A stretch of 64,000 bases of DNA from Phyllobacterium sp. 628. GTDB lineage: Bacteria > Pseudomonadota > Alphaproteobacteria > Rhizobiales > Rhizobiaceae. Below, in pieces: positions 60,763-64,000 of the stretch (position 1 is its first letter; every line of letters begins with the position of its first letter). The position numbers were made by a program, and so were the translations under genes. The notes beneath the pieces are model-generated. The model made no database searches, was not told where the DNA came from, and saw only the letters and a program-made list of their open reading frames with translations. Location: the NCBI RefSeq assembly GCF_014189505.1, contig NZ_CP050301.1, forward strand, positions 1,743,501-1,807,500, given 5' to 3'.

Positions 60763-61736
60763 CTCTGTTTCGTCGATCAGAATTTATCATCGCGTGCATC
60801 CTTTTTGCTGCCATGATCATCATTGGATTGATCAACCCGGCCTTCTGGTCGCTCGACAATCTGTTCGGACTGCTGAGGAGCAATGTCATCATCGGCATCA
60901 TGGCGCTCGGCGTTCTGGTGGTGATGATCTCGGGCGGTATCGATGTGTCGTTCACCGCCTTTGCTGCGGCAGCCATGTATCTGACCATCAAGGTCATGGT
61001 CTATTACGGCTATGACGGCGTCGTACTGCCCTTCATTGCAGCGACGCTGATCGGGCTGGTTCTCGGCGCGTTCAACGCGTTTTTCATCCACACATTTCGC
61101 ATGATCCCGCTGATTGTCACGCTTGGCACCGGCAGCGTGGTGCGCGGTCTGCTGCTCGGTCTGGTCGGCACCAGCGTTATCAATATCGACAAGATGCCCC
61201 AGCAGTTGATCAATTTTGCCAAGACCGATCTGGTCAGTTCAACCTCGGCAACCGGGACCAATTTCGGCCTGACGGCGATGATCCTGATCTATATCGGGCT
61301 GGCGCTCGTCACCCATCTTTTCCTGCGCTATACGATCATTGGCCGCAGTATATTTGCTCTCGGCGGCGCGCCTGAAGCGGCCAGCCGCGTCGGCTTCAAT
61401 ACCCGCAAAACGCTGATCTTTGTCTACTGCTTTGCCGGTGCGCTGGCTGGCTTTGCCGGGCTGCTGCATGGCTCGATGATCTGGCTCGCCAACCCGCGCG
61501 ATTTTGCCGGTCTGGAGCTTGATGTCATTGCGGCTGTGGTTCTTGGCGGTGCCTCGATTTTTGGCGGACGCGGCAGTGTCATCGGCACGCTGCTTGGCGT
61601 GTTCATGCTCGTCATGGTCAAGAACAGCCTGATCATCATGAAGGTCGATACGACGTGGCAGCGCGTTGTCGTCGGCCTCATTATCATCGTTGCGACAGCG
61701 CTTACCGCCTGGCGCGACCGCAAGAAACTGGTGTGA
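60759..61736 (+). CDS. Sugar ABC transporter permease 1 (RbsC family)
   Basis: 325 aa with eight to ten membrane segments. IGIMALGVLVVMISGGIDVSFTAFAAAAMYL, GAFNAFFIHTFRMIPLIVTLGT, GGAPEAASRVGFNTRK (the EAA-like loop that binds the ATPase) and LDVIAAVVLGGASIFGGRGSVIGTLLGVFML are RbsC-family landmarks. It forms a heterodimer with the second permease, 17 bp downstream. Confidence 0.95.
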   Translation: MTLFRRSEFIIACILFAAMIIIGLINPAFWSLDNLFGLLRSNVIIGIMALGVLVVMISGGIDVSFTAFAAAAMYLTIKVMVYYGYDGVVLPFIAATLIGLVLGAFNAFFIHTFRMIPLIVTLGTGSVVRGLLLGLVGTSVINIDKMPQQLINFAKTDLVSSTSATGTNFGLTAMILIYIGLALVTHLFLRYTIIGRSIFALGGAPEAASRVGFNTRKTLIFVYCFAGALAGFAGLLHGSMIWLANPRDFAGLELDVIAAVVLGGASIFGGRGSVIGTLLGVFMLVMVKNSLIIMKVDTTWQRVVVGLIIIVATALTAWRDRKKLV

Positions 61737-61753
61737 GAGCAAGGATCGCCATC

Positions 61754-62749
61754 ATGCAAAACAGCTCATTCGCCAAACGCATTCTCGGACAGGATCGTAA
61801 CATCCTGCAGCTCCTCGTCATCACCGTGCTGGTCTTTGCACTGATGTCGTATCTGAACCCGGACAAGTTCCTGCGTTACTACAATTTCGAGTCCATCACC
61901 TACATCATGCCGGAGCTTGGCATTCTCGCCATTGCGATGATGATCGCCATGCTGACCGGCGGTATCGATCTTTCCGTGGTCGGCATCGCCAATCTCGCCG
62001 GTATTCTGGCCGGTGTCTTCTTCCATTCGGTGATTGTCGGCACCAGCCAGTCCACCGGCATGCTGCTGCTTTATACCGGTCTTGGTATTCTGATGGCGCT
62101 CGGCATCGGGCTTCTGGCCGGGGTTCTCAACGGCTTTCTCATCTCCAAGCTGCGGATCACGCCCATTCTGGCTACGCTCGGTACCGGGCAAATCTTCACC
62201 GGGCTGGCCGTGGTTTTGACCGGCGGTCCGGCCATTGTCGGCTTTCCCGATGCCTGGAACTTCATCGGTAATGGCAAGATCCTTGGCGTGGCGACACCTT
62301 TCATTCTGTTTGTCGTCGTAGCCGGTGCTGTTGCCATCCTGCTCACCCGCACCACACTGGGCGTCAATCTGATGCTGATCGGCACCAATCCGCGTGCAGC
62401 GGTTTTCGCCGGTTTGCGCAAGGACCGGATGATCTTCTACTCCTACATGATGACGGGCTTTCTGGCCGCTATTGCTGGTATCATCCTGTCCGGTCGTACG
62501 AACGCGGCAAAGTCCGACTACGGCGCATCCTACCTGTTGCAGGCGATCCTGATTGCGGTGCTGGGCGGGACCAATCCGGCGGGTGGCAAGGGCAGGGTGC
62601 TCGGCGTTTCCATTGCCCTGATCGCGCTGATGCTGCTTTCATCGGGTTTCCAGATCCTGCGCTTTTCCAATCATCTGATTGATTTCATCTGGGGTGGTTT
62701 CCTGCTTTTGGTCATTGCCCTCAATGCCTTCCGCAACACAGACCGGTAA
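61754..62749 (+). CDS. Sugar ABC transporter permease 2 (RbsC family)
   Basis: 331 aa from the ATG at 61754 (AAGGATCGCC upstream); an in-frame extension inside the first permease gene is rejected. IAMMIAMLTGGIDLSVVGIANLAGILAGV, GVLNGFLISKLRITPILATLGTGQIFTGLAV, GTNPRAAVFAGLRKDR (EAA-like loop) and YLLQAILIAVLGGTNPAGGKGRVLGVSIALI are typical. Together with permease 1 it makes the two-permease layout of the rhizobial rha-type and lsr-type importers. Confidence 0.95.
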   Translation: MQNSSFAKRILGQDRNILQLLVITVLVFALMSYLNPDKFLRYYNFESITYIMPELGILAIAMMIAMLTGGIDLSVVGIANLAGILAGVFFHSVIVGTSQSTGMLLLYTGLGILMALGIGLLAGVLNGFLISKLRITPILATLGTGQIFTGLAVVLTGGPAIVGFPDAWNFIGNGKILGVATPFILFVVVAGAVAILLTRTTLGVNLMLIGTNPRAAVFAGLRKDRMIFYSYMMTGFLAAIAGIILSGRTNAAKSDYGASYLLQAILIAVLGGTNPAGGKGRVLGVSIALIALMLLSSGFQILRFSNHLIDFIWGGFLLLVIALNAFRNTDR

Positions 62750-62822
62750 CGGCAGGTTTCTTTCGCCGTATCATTGATATAGAGCATTTTTGAACAGTAC
62801 GAAGAAGACAAGGAATACACAT

Positions 62823-63752
62823 ATGGCTCGTCGCATTGCAGTCGTTGGCAGCAACATGACCGATCTCGTCACATCGATCATCCGCATGCCAGCGCCCGGC
62901 GAAACACTGGAAGCCCCCGCATTCGCCATGGGTTTTGGCGGCAAGGGCGCCAATCAGGCCGTCGCCGCCGCGCGGCTTGGCGCCGATGTGATGATGGTCA
63001 CCAAAGTGGGTGATGACGTGTTCGGTCAGAGCACCATCGACAATCTGAAAAGCAATGGCATCGATATCAGCCATGTCGGCACTGTGGTTGGGCAGTCGAG
63101 CGGTGTTGCACCAATCTTTGTTGATGAGAGCGGCGAGAATTCGATCCTGATTATCAAGGGTGCGAACAACGATCTGAAGCCTGCCGATATCGATGCGGCG
63201 GCGGAGGATCTGAAAACATGTGACCTTATCCTCATGCAGCTCGAAGTGCCGCTGGAGACTGTCTATTACACCGCCGCTTTCGCTGACAAGCATGGCATCG
63301 AAACGATCCTGAACCCGGCGCCTGCTGCGCCGGAGCTTGATCCGACCAAGCTGGAAAAAGTCACGTTCGTTGTGCCCAACGAGACCGAACTTGCGCTTTT
63401 GACCGGCATGCCGACCGGCACGGATGAACAGATCGAAAGGGCGGCGCATTCGTTAATTGCCAAGGGCATTCGCACCGTTATTGTAACGCTTGGCTCGCGC
63501 GGTGCTCGCCTGATTACGGCTGATGCATCGACCATGATTGAACCGCTCAAGGTCAGGCCGAAGGATACGACAGGTGCGGGCGATGCCTTTATCGGCAGCT
63601 TCGCCCGTTTCTATGTCGAAACCAAAGAGCTTGAACCTTCCTTGAAGAAGGCCGCGCTTTATGCGGCGGATTCGATCACCCGGCCAGGCACACAGAAGTC
63701 CTATGCGACATCTGAAGAATTTGCCGCCTTCACCGCGTCGCTGAAAGCGTAA
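62823..63752 (+). CDS. rbsK: PfkB-family ribokinase
   Basis: 309 aa from the ATG at 62823, with AAGGA upstream. GGKGANQAVAAARLGADVMMVTKVGDDVFG is the N-terminal PfkB signature and DTTGAGDAFIGSFARFY near residue 250 the C-terminal one with the catalytic Asp; AAPAAPELDP and VVPNETELALLTG are also typical of ribokinases. It phosphorylates the imported sugar at C5 using ATP. It follows the permeases and precedes an RbsD/FucU gene, so kinase and mutarotase handle the transported sugar. Confidence 0.92.
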   Translation: MARRIAVVGSNMTDLVTSIIRMPAPGETLEAPAFAMGFGGKGANQAVAAARLGADVMMVTKVGDDVFGQSTIDNLKSNGIDISHVGTVVGQSSGVAPIFVDESGENSILIIKGANNDLKPADIDAAAEDLKTCDLILMQLEVPLETVYYTAAFADKHGIETILNPAPAAPELDPTKLEKVTFVVPNETELALLTGMPTGTDEQIERAAHSLIAKGIRTVIVTLGSRGARLITADASTMIEPLKVRPKDTTGAGDAFIGSFARFYVETKELEPSLKKAALYAADSITRPGTQKSYATSEEFAAFTASLKA

Positions 63753-63781
63753 CAGACCGTTCCAAAAACGAGGAAATGACC

Positions 63782-64000
63782 GTGCTCAAAAATCTCGATC
63801 CGCTGCTGAATGCCGATATACTCTATGCGTTGAAGGCCATGGGGCATGGTGACCGTCTGGTCATCTGCGACACGAATTTTCCGGGCGATTCGATTGCCCG
63901 GCAAACCCGTCTTGGCCGACTGCTGCGCATTGATGCGGTGACAGCACCCCGCGCCGCCCGCGCCATTCTTTCGCTTATGCCGCTGGATTCGTTCATTGTC
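63782..64000 (+). CDS. RbsD/FucU-family sugar mutarotase (N-terminal fragment)
   Basis: The gene runs off the right edge. GTG at 63782 has GAGGA 7 bases upstream and is preferred; ATG at 63776 is in frame but only one base from the GAGGA. VLKNLDPLLNADILYALKAMGHGDRLVICDTNFPGDSIARQT is the RbsD/FucU start, with the catalytic His in MGHGD; DTNFP (DANFP in FucU) favours the FucU branch (fucose mutarotase) over RbsD. It interconverts sugar anomers for the kinase. Confidence 0.92.
   Translation, partial: MLKNLDPLLNADILYALKAMGHGDRLVICDTNFPGDSIARQTRLGRLLRIDAVTAPRAARAILSLMPLDSFIV

Overview
The window looks like chromosomal DNA of an alphaproteobacterium of the order Hyphomicrobiales (Rhizobiales), probably near Phyllobacterium, Brucella/Ochrobactrum or Mesorhizobium. 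The evidence is the DUF721-DsbA-SMC-PPDK gene block, BA14K, DUF6894, DUF1499 and Bug/TctC families, class I aminotransferases and sugar ABC systems of rhizobial type, moderately high GC, and several families of short palindromic repeats of the kind common in this order. The genus is an inference. There is no transposase, integrase, phage structural block, CRISPR array or rRNA operon. The only RNA gene seen is tRNA-Gln(TTG).

Layout. 1-1.6 kb: end of a surface-polysaccharide locus (O-antigen ligase fragment, UDP-glucuronate epimerase-like). 1.6-9.5 kb: housekeeping block (DUF721, Tat-exported DsbA-like oxidoreductase, Smc, pyruvate phosphate dikinase). 9.6-24.6 kb: mixed envelope and metabolic genes (secreted polysaccharide deacetylase, Ca2+/H+ antiporter, short 6-phosphogluconate dehydrogenase, OmpA-family protein, BA14K protein, Tat-lipoprotein GH2 glycosidase, MFS transporter, TPR protein, YciE/DUF892 protein, Crp/Fnr regulator). 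24.6-32.4 kb: Bug-type solute-binding protein, two divergent citrate-synthase paralogues (one with an N-terminal helix-turn-helix), a 5'-truncated GNAT gene between two 204-bp direct repeats, phytase-like esterase, class III aminotransferase. 32.6-39 kb: coiled-coil repeat lipoprotein with a stop at codon 2, Tat-exported phospholipase C, DUF1499 protein, MBL hydrolase, BioY. 39.1-45.7 kb: purine catabolism (puuE-allA, xdhA-xdhB-uraD-uraH), which takes xanthine to urate and hydroxyisourate to allantoin, allantoate and ureidoglycolate; no urate oxidase or xdhC is present here. 45.9-48.9 kb: frameshifted acid phosphatase divergent from a di-haem cytochrome c peroxidase. 49.2-51.6 kb: HxlR regulator divergent from an SDR and a quinone-oxidoreductase-like enzyme. 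51.6-57 kb: DUF2793 protein and a second polysaccharide locus (CapD-like dehydratase, GT2, WecA/MraY-like transferase). 57-64 kb: tRNA-Gln, a DUF1508 protein, and a sugar-uptake operon (binding protein, ATPase, two permeases, PfkB kinase, RbsD/FucU mutarotase cut by the window end) behind a LacI-type operator.

The least expected features are four lesions in otherwise readable genes (amber codon in the coiled-coil lipoprotein leader, frameshift in a C5 run of the acid phosphatase, in-frame TAA in a small secreted protein, loss of the GNAT start beside a duplicated citrate-synthase 3' end) and at least four palindromic repeat families lying between or inside operons. I found no convincing new multi-gene defence or mobile system.
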